Positions 24,115-35,189 of a stretch of 64,000 bases of DNA are shown here, in pieces; position 1 is the first letter of the stretch, and every line of letters starts with the position of its first letter. Origin of the DNA: Bettongia penicillata ogilbyi (lineage: Eukaryota > Chordata > Mammalia > Diprotodontia > Potoroidae); the NCBI GenBank assembly GCA_023548195.1, contig JAJHZJ010000009.1, forward strand, positions 4,612,001 to 4,676,000, read 5' to 3'. Under the pieces are notes generated by a model. That model saw only the letters and a list, made by a program, of their open reading frames with translations. It was not told the DNA's origin and searched no databases. The position numbers were made by a program, and so were the translations under genes.

Positions 24115-24376
24115 TGGGCCTATTAATGAATGAGAAAAATCTTCCCATTTAAATTACTGTTACATTCAGCCCCAAGGTCTTTCATATTCATTACATAGGT
24201 CCCTGGGGCAACTGATGTCAACAAAATTGTAACAGGGTTAACAGAAAATAAGCATATGAAACACTATCTTAGGCAACTGATGTCAACAGAACTTTATAAC
24301 AATATAACAGAGGTCGCACAATATAAGCACATAAAACAATATCTTAGCTTAGGGCTTGAGCACAAGCACCCCGTCA
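24115..24376 (-). repeat. Putative 3' LTR of the ERV-L-type element
   Basis: On the minus strand the LTR begins with TG (plus-strand 'ca' at 24375-24376), directly after a purine run. Two related units, 24207-24271 and 24272-24345, both starting 'ggcaactgatgtcaaca', look like a duplicated U3 enhancer. The far end is uncertain: plus-strand 'tg' at 24115 or 24159 are both possible. I found no clear AATAAA. Confidence 0.55.
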
Positions 24377-24386
24377 TTCTCCCCTT
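24377..24386 (-). promoter_or_regulatory. Polypurine tract next to the 3' LTR
   Basis: The plus strand reads ttctcccctt, so the minus strand is aaggggagaa immediately followed by the LTR's TG. In retroviruses this tract primes plus-strand DNA synthesis. Placement and composition are as expected, but the role is inferred. Confidence 0.6.
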
Positions 24387-24939
24387 GAATGAATGGGGCC
24401 TAAAATCTTATGGTAAGAGATGAATGTCTCTTCTTCCATAGCTACTTCCTTCTGAAATTAGACGTAGAGCTATCTCGGCCCCAAGGGGTTCCATTTGAAA
24501 GGTCAGTTCTTTAACTGGCATCAGGAGCTTGGCCAACACCAGGTCCAGGGGTACCACATCACAGTCAGGGACAGAGGGTAACACTCAGCTTAAGTAATCA
24601 GGCATCTGCAGGTGGAGGTTGCTAAGCCTGCAGGAAACAAATCTGGCAAACGAGTTTAATAGACAAAAAGCCAAAAAGAAACAAGGAGATAATAACCAGA
24701 AGCAGGACAGTTAAGGTCAGCTGTCCTTCTGGAGTCCATGAACCTATAATCATGCCTCATTCATGGTAGAATGTATGAGTTAGGGGCACAATGCAGTAAT
24801 CATCTCCTGAATAAACGAGTTATGGTATTATCTTTCCCATGTGCTGTAATTTCTTCAGCCTTGGACATTATCTGGCTTCCATTTTACCCATACTTTAGCT
24901 CCCAATTTCATTCTGTCAGTAGAACCCAATCCTTCAGTT

Positions 24940-25441
24940 CCTCTACTAGTTATTTAAGAAGGAGGGTCAGTTTCCAGAAGGGGTATTGTTTCACAAGGAA
25001 TAATAATCACTTGAACTATTCTATCATTTTTACAAAACTGTATGGTTCTTCACCTAAATTTTGAAATGTCACAATAATTTCTCCTTATTAATTAGAATAT
25101 GGCACTTCAGTCAATGTATGTATCCCTCAAACTGCTAATCCGGATTTAGGTAATGTCTGCCCAAAATGATTTTTAGACCGTATAGTACATATTCCAGTAG
25201 AGATTTTTCTTATTTCTTTTCTATCCAACCAAAAGTCCTTTAAACAATGTAAATCATATCTTGCCCAACAAGGTGCCCCTGGATATGGTGCTGGGACATC
25301 TGTCCTCCCGGTCCAATACTCAATATTTGAGATCTTATGTATTTGTTGTTTTCTAATATGCAGATCTGACGTCATCCTTCTAGTTAGAAGTGTACTTCCT
25401 CCCAGTGGTCTGTTATGCAAATTATGTAAAGCAGTGAACAA
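24940..25441 (-). pseudogene. ERV-L-type integrase C-terminus and dUTPase-like remnant
   Basis: The minus-strand frame at 25127-25441 starts with an integrase tail-like segment ('ALHNLHNRPLGG'). It ends in 'PKSGLAV', resembling the conserved serine-glycine-leucine-alanine part of dUTPases. Beyond the first stop the same reading continues with 'GEIIV', resembling the next dUTPase motif. dUTPase hydrolyses dUTP, keeping uracil out of viral DNA. In-frame stops make this copy non-functional. Assignment to dUTPase rests on short motifs only. Confidence 0.6.
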
Positions 25442-26030
25442 ATTTATCTTTCCAATGTTGATAAAAACTACTGGAACTTAAACGTTCTTAACTGTTCTTT
25501 CAATCATCCATTCCTTCTTTCAATTAATGCAGATGCTTGTGGATAATATGGAATATGATGTATCCATTCTATGTTTTTTAATACACAATATGTCTTCATT
25601 TCATTACCTTTGAAATGTGATCCTTTGTCACTTTAGATCTGCATTGTGGTTGCATAATATCGACTTAATGATATCTAGAGTTTTACTGGGTCACATTCTT
25701 ATAGGGACAAGCCACTAGTACACCTGAATAGGAGCCAACACAAGTACATATAAATTTCCATCCTTTATCTTGGGGTTGAGGTCCAATATAATCTATTTGC
25801 CACATTTGGGCTTGTACTTTTCCCCTTGCTATCTCTCCAGTTACTGCCTGGGGAACAGTTTGTTCCTTTTCCAATTGACATATATAACATCCCCCTGCTA
25901 CTTATTTTAACAATGAATGAGAGATATGAATGCATCAGTCTTGTGCCCTCTGGTGTGTGCCCTGGATCCTTAAATGGCCAGCCTTTTGAGGAATCCATTT
26001 TGCTAGTACCAGATCACCAGCTGGTGTGAG
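25442..26030 (-). pseudogene. ERV-L-type integrase remnant
   Basis: The minus strand at 25683-25874 contains 'MWQIDYIGP' followed by 'GWKFICTCVGSYSG', the start of a retroviral integrase catalytic core with its first aspartate. Just upstream, in the same frame, is CYIC, the CxxC half of the integrase zinc-binding domain. An aspartate usual before 'SYSG' is glycine here. Frames shift between 25683 and 25998, and no continuous integrase exists. Integrase would insert viral DNA into the chromosome. Confidence 0.75.
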
Positions 26031-26102
26031 AGTAAAGACAATATGTTGAGTAGTAATTTTGCTACTCGATCAGCAGGTGCATGCTGTTACACCCACTCAA
26101 TC

Positions 26103-27000
26103 TTTTTTAAATAACATTTTATTTTTTCAAATATTACTTAAAGATAATTGCTAACGTTGATTTTTTCAGAGTTTTGAGTTCTAAATTTTTCTCCCTCCCT
26201 TCCCCTCTTCTTAAAATTGCAAGCAATTTGATGTAGGACACACACATACACACAGACATGCCCACACACACATGCAATCCTGTAAAATGTATTTCCACAT
26301 TAGTTATGTTGTGAGAGAAGCAACAGACCAAAGAGGGAAAAAAACACCTCTTCCTTAAATAAAAATGCTCCAATCTGCATTCAGACTGTACCAGTTTTCT
26401 CTGGATATGGATAGCATTTTCCACTATGTGAACTATTCGGATCACTATATTACGGAGAGGATGTAAATCATTCCAAGTTTTTGTTACCACAAAAAGAGCT
26501 GCCAAAAACATTTTTCACATGTAGTTCTTTTTCCCTTTTTTATGATCTCTTTGGGATACAGACTGAGTGGTAGTATTGTTGGATCAAATGATACACATAG
26601 TTTGGTTGCCCTTTGAGTGTAGTTCCAAATTGCTCTCCAAAATGATTGGATCAGATCACAACTCCACCAACAACGTGTTAATGAGCCAGTTTTCCCATAT
26701 CTTCAACATTTATCATTTTCCCTTTCTGTCGCACTAACCAATTTGACAGATGTGAAGTGCTTTCTCAAGATGTTTTCATTTTCATTTCTTTAATCAGAAA
26801 TTTAGAGCATTTCTGCATCTGACTATTGAAGTTTAATTTCTTCCCCTGGAAACTGCCTATTCATACATTTTAAACATTTATCATTTAGGGAAAGACTTGT
26901 ATTATAAATTTGACTCAGCTTTTTATATATTTGAGAAATGAGACCTTTATTGGAAACACAAGTTGTAATGATTGTTTTCCAGCTTTCTGATTTCCTTCTT
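26103..27000 (-). mobile_element. L1 fragment: 3' UTR and ORF2 C-terminal end
   Basis: The plus strand shows the antisense L1 3' end ('gttttgagttctaaattttt'), a CA run at 26239-26274, then 'tctccaaaatgattggatca', antisense to the ORF2 C-terminus. It may be the 3' part of the element whose 5' part lies at 38686-41500, split by the nested L1 between them; the two parts do not abut on the consensus, so this is uncertain. Confidence 0.8.
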
Positions 27001-27501
27001 TTTAAAAAATTTAATAGTTTTTTATTTTTACCAATTAAATGTAAAGACAATTTTTAACATTCATTTAAAAATATTTTGAGTTCCAAGTTTTTCTCCCTCC
27101 TTTTCTTCATTCCCAAAGATGGTAAGCAATCTGGTAGAGGCTATTCATGTGCAATTATGTAAAACTTATTTCCATATTAATCATTTCATGAAAGAAGACA
27201 CAAAAGGGAAAAAGCACAAAACATCCCCAAAAAGTAAAAACATAGTATGCTTCAATGTGCCTTAAGCCCCTACCAGTTCTTACTCTAGATATGTATAACA
27301 TTTTCCAGCATGAGTATTTTGGAATTGTCATGGATCATTGTATCTCTGAGAAGAGCTAAGTCTATCATAGTTGAACATGTGTTATTGTGTACAATGTTTT
27401 CCTGGTTCTGCTCACTTCACTCAGCATTAGTTCATATAAGACTTTCCAGACTTTTCTGCAATCTGCCTGTTTATCATTTCTTATAGTAAATAGTATTCAT
27501 C

Positions 27502-28021
27502 GGGGAAAGTCCCTCCGCCCACAGAAGCTACAGGTCAGTAAGAAAGAAGGCTGCGATAGGGGAGGGGAGCGTCTCCGTGACTCGGGCCCCCTCGGGAGGA
27601 AGCGGTGGCAGCAGAGGCGTGGGCGGGCGGCTGAGGCGGCAACCGCCCGGGACTCAGGAATCCCCCAGCACCAGGTAGGATCTTCAATACTGAAGGTCTT
27701 TCCAACCTGAGGGAGCCGAGCAGGGGAGACGGCCCTGCCCCCACCCTGCTCTACTGCTGAACGCCTCTGAATAAAACCCCCAAGGGAGCTGAGCACAGCA
27801 GGCGGGGCCCCCCACCCCGTCCCCACCCGCTCCATTCCTGAAAGTCTCTGCAGAAAGCCCCTGAGGGCCAAAGCTTAGGAGGCGGCCCTGCCCCCACCCC
27901 TGCGCCAGAACTAAAGCTTGCCGCGGGAAAGCGCATTTGAATCTCAGAGGCCAAGCAATAGCTGGGCGGATCCAGGCGGGGGTGGAAAGGAATCTCAGAA
28001 ATCAAGTAACTGGCTGGGAAA
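27502..28021 (+). promoter_or_regulatory. GC-rich, CpG-bearing 5' leader of the HAL1-like element
   Basis: This leader is far more GC-rich than its surroundings and holds several CpGs. It contains roughly three degenerate tandem units of 75-84 bp, near 27709-27782, 27783-27863 and 27864-27947. Each has a core such as 'gcggccctgcccccacc' and ends with a 'ctgaa'-like part. Tandem leader monomers act as L1 promoters in some mammals; a promoter role here is inference. The element at 33411 has a different leader. Confidence 0.6.
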
Positions 28022-29125
28022 ATGCCTAGAAAGGGGAAGAAAAATAAGACTTTAGAGAGTTTTTTCCAACAAATGCAAATGATCCCGACCTTCGGATCTG
28101 ATGGGGAGGACGAGAACGTATTTTTCCCATCAGGGAAAGATGTGGAGGGCGGGGCCTCAGTACCCCAGACACCCCAGGGGGGTGTTAGGTGGGCTCAGGC
28201 CTTGGAAGAGCTTAAAAAGGATTTTGAAAAGCAAGTTAGACAGATGGAGGAAAGACTGGGAAGAGAAATGACAAAGATGCAAGAAGAGTATGAAAAAAAG
28301 GTCAATATCTTGGTAAAGGAGACCCAAAAAAATGCTGAGGAAATTAACACCTTGAAAAATAGGCTCACTCAATTGGCAAAGGAGGTTCAAAAAGCCAATG
28401 AGAAGAATGCATTCAAAAGCAGAATGAGCCAAATGGAAAAAGAGGCTCAAAAGCTCACTGAATTTAATAGTTCTCTCAAAATTAGAATGGAACAGATGGA
28501 GTCTAATGACTTTATGAGAAACCAAGAAATCACCAAACAAAACCAAAAGAACGATAAAATGGAAGAGAATGTGAAATATCTCATGGGAAAAACAACTGAC
28601 CTGGAAAATAGATCAAGGAGAGACAACTTAAAACTTATGGGACTACCTGAAAGCCATGATCAAAAAAAGAGCCTAGACATCGTCTTGCATGAAATTATCA
28701 AGAAAAACTGCCCTGACATTCTAGGACCAGAGGGCAAAATAAGTATTGAAAGAATCCATCGATCACCACCTGAAAGAGATCCAAAAAGAGAAACTCCTAG
28801 GAACATTGTGGCCAAATTCCAGAACTCCCAGCTCAAGGAAAAAATCTTGCAAGCAGCTAGAAAGAAACAATTCCAGTACTGTGGAAATACAATCAGGATA
28901 ACCCAAGATCTAGCAGCTTCTACATTAAGGGATCGAAGGGCGTGGAATAGGATATTCCAGAAGGCAAAGGAACTAGGACTCAAACCAAGAATCACCTACC
29001 CAGCTAAACTGAGTATAATACTTCAAGGGAAAATATGGTCTTTCAATGAAACAGAGGACTTTCAATCATTCTTAATGAAAAGACCAGAGCTGAAAAGAAA
29101 ATTTGACTTTCAAACACAAGAATGA
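28022..29125 (+). CDS. Intact L1-type ORF1 nucleoprotein (367 residues)
   Basis: The frame is uninterrupted from MPRKGKKNKT to a TGA after FDFQTQE. Residues 57-195 form a long heptad-rich coiled coil. The RRM-like domain follows at about 199-290, starting RRDNLKLMGLPE and including RNIVAKFQ. The C-terminal domain, about 291-360, holds RAWNRIFQKAKELGLKPRITYP. This order is that of the L1 ORF1 protein, which trimerises through its coiled coil, binds the element's RNA and acts as a chaperone during target-primed reverse transcription. The start is the first ATG after the leader. Length is normal for the family, and no ORF2 follows. Intactness together with perfect target-site duplications suggests recent insertion; expression is unknown. 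Confidence 0.93.
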   Translation: MPRKGKKNKTLESFFQQMQMIPTFGSDGEDENVFFPSGKDVEGGASVPQTPQGGVRWAQALEELKKDFEKQVRQMEERLGREMTKMQEEYEKKVNILVKETQKNAEEINTLKNRLTQLAKEVQKANEKNAFKSRMSQMEKEAQKLTEFNSSLKIRMEQMESNDFMRNQEITKQNQKNDKMEENVKYLMGKTTDLENRSRRDNLKLMGLPESHDQKKSLDIVLHEIIKKNCPDILGPEGKISIERIHRSPPERDPKRETPRNIVAKFQNSQLKEKILQAARKKQFQYCGNTIRITQDLAASTLRDRRAWNRIFQKAKELGLKPRITYPAKLSIILQGKIWSFNETEDFQSFLMKRPELKRKFDFQTQE

Positions 29126-29264
29126 GAGGAAGCATGCAAAAGTAAACAGCAAGGAGAAGTATTAAGGGACTTACCAGAAATGAACTGTTTGCATTCATAC
29201 AGGGAAGGACAATATTTCTAACTCTTAAAACTTTTCAGTATCTGGGTGGTTGGTGGGACCACAC

Positions 29265-29310
29265 ATACACATGTACACGCATGCACACACATACACACAT
29301 GCATTCACAT
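29265..29310. repeat. CA-rich microsatellite
   Basis: Imperfect CA/TACA repeats lie in the 3' region of the HAL1-like element; the sister element has a longer run at the matching place (35135-35188). Confidence 0.8.
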
Positions 29311-32300
29311 GCAGAGACAGAGAGCACAGATTGAATTGAATAGGATGGGACCATACCTTAAAAGAAATTAAGGTAAATGGTGAGAGAGAAATGTAGTGAG
29401 AGGAAAGAGGGGGAAATGGAAGGGGGTAACTATATGTCATTTAAGAGGCAAGTAGGAGATGTTTTTAGTGGAGGGAAAAAGAGGAGAGCTGAGGAAAAAA
29501 ACAAACAAACAAACAAACAAAAGTTTACCCTCATCACATTTGACTAAACGAAGGAGTGAAATGCACACTCATTTTGGTATGAAAACCTATCTTACAGTAT
29601 AAGAAAGCGGGGGAGAAGGAGATATTGGGGGGGGAGATGATGGAAGGGAGGACAAAGGGAGGAGGGAGTAATTGAAAGTCAACACTTGGGGAGGGACAGG
29701 ATCAAAGGACAGAAGAGAAACAATGAGGGGCAGGTTAGGAGGGATGGCAATTCAGTTAGTCTTACACAACACGACTATCAGGAAGGTCATTTGCAAAGCT
29801 ACACAGATATGGCCTATAATGAATTGCCTGCTGTCCCAAAGGGAATGGGTGGGGAGGGAGGGATGGGGAGAATTTGGAACTCAAAGTTTTAGGAACAATT
29901 GTTTAGTATTGTTGTTGCAACTAGGAAAGAAGACATACAGTTAATGAGGAATAGAAAGTCATCTGGCCCTACAGGAGAAAAGAGAAGATAGAGACAAGGG
30001 AAGGGAGGGATGACAGAAGAGAGGACAGATTGGAGATAGGGAAAATTAGATTGCTTGGGGTATTGGGGTGGGGGGAGGGGAGAAAAGGGGAGAAAATTTG
30101 GAACCCAAAAATTTGTGAAAATGAATGTAAAAAGCTAAATAAAAAAAAAATAAATAGTATTCATCACTATCATATACCACAACTTGTTCTGCCATTCCTA
30201 ATTTATGGGCATCCCCTCAATTTCCACTTCTTTGCCACCACAAAAAGAGTTTCTGCTTTCCTCCTAATCTTCTTGCATTTGTTTTGTTTGTGCAAAAACT
30301 TTTAAATTTAATATCATCATCTATTTTATATTTCATAATATTCTCTATCTCTTTTTTAGTCATGAATTCTTCCCTTCTCCACAGATGTTCCAGGTAATCT
30401 ATTCCATGCTCTCCTAATTTGCTTTTGGTCTCATCCTTTAGGTCTAAATCATGTACCCATGTTGACCTTTCCTTGTACAGGGTCTAGGATGTTGATCTAT
30501 ATATAGTTTCTTCCATATTGTTTTCCAGGTGTTCTTATTAAATAGTTCTTATCCTAGAAGCTGGGGTCTTTGGATTTATCAAACACTACTGTGTCAAATG
30601 AAGACATTCCACTATTCCACTGATCCATTGCTTTGTTTCTTATTCAATAGCAGATTGTTTTGATAATTGCTACTTTTATTATAATTTGAAATGTGTTACT
30701 GCTGGGCCACTTCCCTTCACAGCTTTTTTTATTCATTTCCTTGATATTCTTGACCTTTTCTTCTTCCAGAAGAATTTTGCTGCTATTTTTCTGTCTGTAC
30801 AAAATAGTTTTTTGTAATTTTATTGATATTGAGCTAAGCAAATAAATACAGTTAGAATCATATTTTTTTATATTGACTAAGTCTACCTATAAGCAATTGA
30901 TATTTTTCCAGTTGTTTAGATATAACTATTTATGTGAAAGGTATTTTGTAATTTTGTTCATAGAGTTCCTGGGTTTGTCTTGGTTGGTAAACTCCCAAAT
31001 GTTTTATATTATCTACAGTTATTTTAAATGGAATTTCTCTATCTCTTGTGCTAACTTTATTGGTCATGTAGAAAAGTTGAGTTATTTGGGTTTATTTGTA
31101 TACTGCAACTGTTTCAAAAGTGTTAATTAATTCAAGTCCTTTTTTGGTTGATTCTTTGGGATTCTCTAAGTGTACCAGCATACCATCTGGAGTGATAGTT
31201 TTATTTCCTTATTACTTCTTCTTATTTCTTCAATTTCTCTTTCTTATTGTTATAGCCAACACTTCTAATACAATATTGAATAATAGTGATGATAATGGGG
31301 ATGCTTACTTCACCCCTTCCCTTATTGGGAAGGCTTCCAGCTTATTCCCTTTACAGATAATCCTTGCTAATGGTTTTAGATAGATAACACATCATTTTAA
31401 GGAAAGCTCCATTTTGTCCTAAGCTCTCTAGTGTTTTTTTAAATAGGAATGGTTGCTGTATTTGCTTTATCAGTATCTATTAAGATGATAATATAATTTC
31501 TTTGGGTTTTGTTATTGATATGGTTAATTATACTGACAGTTGTCCAAATATTGAGCCAACCCTGCATTCCTAGTATAAATTCCACCTGGTCATAATGTAT
31601 GGTCCTTGTGATATATTGCTGTAATCTCCTTGCTAGTGTTTAATTTTAAATTTTTGCATCAATATTCAGTAGGGAAATTGGTCGATAGTTTTATTTCTCT
31701 ATTTTAACTCTTACTGGTTTAGTATCAGTATCATATTTGTTTCATAAAAGGCATTTTGTAAATCTTCTTTGCCTATTTTTACCAAGTACTTTATATAGTA
31801 TTGGAAATATTCTTTAAATGTTTAGCAGAATTCACTTGTGAATGCATATGGCCCTGGGGATTTTTTTCTTAGGGAGTTCATTCAATTTTTTTTCTAAGAT
31901 ACAGTTATTTAGGTGCTCTGTTTCCCCTTCTCTTCATGTGGGCAAATTATTTTCATAAATATTCATCAATTTCACTCATCGTCAGATTTATTGGCATATA
32001 ATTGAGCAAAATATTCCCCTATGATTGTTTTAATTCCTTCTTCATTAGAAGTGAATTTCACTTTTCATTTTTGATACTGGATATTTAGTTTTCTTCTTTC
32101 TTCCTAATTAAATTAATGAATGGTTTATCCACATTATTGAGTTTTTAATAAAAACAACTCCTTGTTTTATTAAGCTAATAGTTTTCTTACCTTGAATTTT
32201 ATTAAACTCATGTTTGGTTTTTAGGAGTTTCAATTTGGTGTTCAATTGGGAATTTTTAATTTGTTCCTGTTCTTGTTTTTTAGCTGTATGCCTAATTCAT

Positions 32301-33410
32301 TAATCTTCTTTTTTTCTATTTTATTATTGTAAGAATTTTGAGAAATAAAATTTACTCTTTGGCCACATTCCACAAATTTTGAGATGTTGTCTCATTGATG
32401 ACATTTTCTTTAATGAGCTCATTTATTGTTTCTGTGATTTTTTTCTTTGACCAACTTATTCTTTGAGATTTGATTGCTTAGTTTCCAATTAATTTTTTTA
32501 TCCATATTTCCATTGCCCTTTATTGAATGTAATTTTTTTTACATTATGATCTGAAAAGGATGCATTTAATATTTCTGTCCTTCTACATGTGATTTTGAGG
32601 TTTTTTACCATAATACATGGTCAATTTTTGTGTAGATGTCATGTACTGCTAAGAAAAAGTATATTCTTTTCTATCCCCATTCAATTTTCTCCAGAGGTAT
32701 GTCATTTGTAACTGTTCTAGCATTCTTTTCATCTGCTTAACTTATTTATTTCTTATTTATTTGATGGTTGGAGTTATCTAATTCTAAGAGGGGAAAACTG
32801 AGTTCTCCCACTAGTATAGTCTTGCTATTTCTTCTTGTAACTCATTCAAATTCTCCTTTAAGAATTTGAATGCTGTATTCCCAAGAGATCATAAAAATGG
32901 GAAAGGGTCCCACATGTACAAAAATATTTACAGCAGCTCTGTTTGTGGTGGCCAAGAACTAGAAATTCCCATCAATTGAGGAATGGCTGAATAAATTATG
33001 GTATATGAATGTAATGGAATACTATTGCTCTATAAGAAATGATGAACAAGAAGACTTCAGAGAGGTCTGGAAAGATTATATGAACTGATGCTGAGCCAAA
33101 GGAGCAGAACCAGGAGAACTTTGTGCATAGCAATGACCACAGTGTACAAGAATTGTTTTCTCTTGTAACTTCATTGCAATGCATAGACTTAAAAAAATTC
33201 CCAATGCTCTTTTAAGGCAAATGCCTTCCACATCCAGAGAAAGAACTATGGAATTCAATCACAGAATGTGGCAGATCTTTTTTTTTTTGTATTATGTATT
33301 GGTTTATTATATGATTTCTCCCATTCATTTTAATTCTTCTATACAGCATGACTGTAGAGAAATGTAATTAATAGAAATGTATGTGTAGAACCGATATAAA
33401 ATTGTATTCT

Positions 33411-34183
33411 GGGGGCAGAGCCAAGATGGCAGAGTAGAAAGACACACATACACAGAGTCTCCCCACACAGCCCATAAAATACCTGTTGAGAGGGACTCTC
33501 AATAAATTTTGGAGCAGCAGAAGTGGAAAACAACAGAGTCGAGGAGATTTCCAGCCCGGGGTGAGCTGAAAGACCCACAGGAAATGTATGTTGCACCAGA
33601 CCCAGGGCATGGAGCCCAGCCCAGCCTTGGCCCTGTGTCTCACAGCTTGTGAACAGCCCTCCGGGGTGGAATCTCCAGTCTCAGAATCCCCAGTCACAGC
33701 AGCAGCAGCAGCAGGTCCACAGATCCCTCAACCCACACGCACCAAAGGTCAGTGACAGGGGTTTGTTCAGCTGGCCAGGAAGGGAGAAGGGCCTTCCCAT
33801 AGCTCTGGCTTCAGGCAACGTCCCGCAGAGGCCACATCAGGCAGGCAGCAGGAGTTCTCAATGCAGCCCCTACAGCAGCCTGAGACCATTGCTGGATCAT
33901 AAAAACCCCTGGTTTTTGTCTCATACTGAATGGTGGGCCTGCCCCCACAGCTTGACTGAATCTGATCCCCCCCTCCCTCCCCAAGTGCTAGCTTGGTGGA
34001 ACTGGAGGTCAGGTGCCTGTGAAGAGGAAACTCTGCTAAGATTCTGGGCACAAATATTCTTCCCTGTGCCCAGAAAAGTACACGCTTAATTGTGCCATCT
34101 TGGAGGAACTGAGATCTTACGGATCCCCAGAGTATACCATGCTCTTCACAAAGGACCCAAAAGTCAAGTAATTGGTTGGGAAA
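33411..34183 (+). promoter_or_regulatory. 5' leader of the second HAL1-like element
   Basis: The leader begins with the L1-type 'gccaagatggc' box, which resembles a YY1 site (reverse complement 'gccatcttggc'). It includes a short CAG run near 33697-33714. It shows no clear similarity to the GC-rich tandem leader of the copy at 27502. Confidence 0.5.
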
Positions 34184-35020
34184 ATGCCCCAAAAAGGGAA
34201 AAAAAATAAGACCGTAGAAGGTTATTTCTTGGTGCACAGATATCTTCTCCCATCCTTTTAGATGAGGAAGAAAAATGCTTACCATCAGGGAAAGACGTAA
34301 AAGTCAAGGCTTCTGCATTCCAAGCATCCAAAATAAATATTCAATGGGCTCAGGCCATGGAAGAGCCAAAAAGGATTTTGAAAATCAATTTAGAGAGATG
34401 GAGGAAAAACTGGGAAGAGAAATGAGAGACATGCAAGAAAAGCATAAAAAGCGGGTCAACACCTTGCTATGGAGACGCAAAAAAATGCTGAAGAAAATAA
34501 CACCCTGAAAAATAGGCTAACTCAATTGGCAAAAGAGGTTCAAAAAGCCAATGAGGAGAATAATGCTTTAAAAAGCAGAATTAGCCAAATGGAAAAGGAT
34601 ACTCTAGAACCAGAGGACAAAATAAATATTGAAAGAATCCACCAATCACCTCCTGAAAGAGATCCAAAAAGAGAAACTCCTAGGAACATTGTGGGCAAAT
34701 TCCAGAGTTCCCAGGTCAAGGAGAAAATATTGCAAGCAACTAGAAAGAAACAATTCCAGTATTATGGAAATACAATCAAGATAATACAAGATCTAGCAGC
34801 TTCTACATTAAGGGATCAAAGGGCATGGAATAGGATATTCCAGAAGTCAAAGGAACTAGGACTCAAACCAAGAATCACCTACCCAGCAAAACTGAATATA
34901 ATACTTCAGGGGAAAAACTGGTCTTTCAATGAAATAGAGGACTTTCAAGCATTCTTGATGAAAATACCAGAGTTGAAAAGAAAATTTGACTTTCAAATAC
35001 AAGAATCAAGAGAAGCATGA
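34184..35020 (+). pseudogene. Broken ORF1 of the second HAL1-like element
   Basis: The ATG at 34184 gives MPQKGKKNKTVEGYF and soon a stop at about 34259. Parts of the frame continue at 34275-34508 and 34469-35020. Relative to the 367-residue copy, roughly residues 141-236 (end of coiled coil and start of the RRM) are missing: 'ISQMEKD' runs straight into 'TLEPEDKINIERIHQ'. The C-terminal domain is well kept to FDFQIQE. Confidence 0.85.
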
Positions 35021-35134
35021 AAGGGTAAACAGTAAAGAGAAATCATAAGGGACTTACTAAAGTTGAACTGTTTACATTCTTACATGGAAAGACAATATTT
35101 GTAACTCTTGAAACTTTTGTTAGTAGTTGATGGG

Positions 35135-35189
35135 ATTACACACACACACACACACAGGGAGAGAGAGAGAGACAGAGAGAGAGAGAGCA
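35135..35189. repeat. CA then GA microsatellite
   Basis: A run of CA dinucleotides followed by GA-rich repeats, within the 3' part of the HAL1-like element. Confidence 0.85.

Larger units (their letters stand above)
24115..26095 (-). mobile_element. Decayed ERV-L-type provirus, 3' half
   Basis: Read on the minus strand, the order is integrase, dUTPase-like frame, polypurine tract and LTR. A dUTPase downstream of integrase with no env recognised is the plan of class III ERV-L. Gag, protease, most of pol and the 5' LTR are absent; the high-coordinate end is cut off where an L1 3' end starts. Several stops and frameshifts interrupt the frames, so it is an old, inactive copy. Confidence 0.75.
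27502..30150 (+). mobile_element. Young HAL1-like (ORF1-only) element with perfect target-site duplication
   Basis: The element is 2,649 bp. Flanks taaatagtattcatc at 27487-27501 and 30151-30165 are identical 15-bp duplications. It has a GC-rich leader (27502-28021), one intact ORF1 (28022-29125), about 1 kb of purine-rich 3' sequence and an A-run at 30141-30150. There is no ORF2. The same ORF1-to-3' junction occurs in the copy at 33411-36043, so the plan is shared by a family and is not a private deletion. Such half-L1 elements are called HAL1. It would need L1 enzymes to move. Confidence 0.88.

Noticed and set aside
24115..26095. A functional retroviral or domesticated integrase gene
   Set aside because: In-frame stops and frameshifts within short distances, no start context and no splice sites.
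26134..26511. 125-codon minus-strand frame
   Set aside because: It reads L1 3' UTR and ORF2 tail sequence plus a CA repeat, with no intact domain.
27497..28005. Overlapping minus-strand and plus-strand open frames with proline, serine and glycine-rich translations
   Set aside because: They arise from the GC-rich leader of the HAL1-like element, lack domains and overlap one another.
33697..33714. CAG repeat as a potential expansion locus
   Set aside because: Only about six units, inside a transposon leader; no coding context.
33649..34285. Open frames of 146 and 172 codons in both directions
   Set aside because: They lie in the leader and early ORF1 region of the second HAL1-like element and do not match ORF1 in frame.
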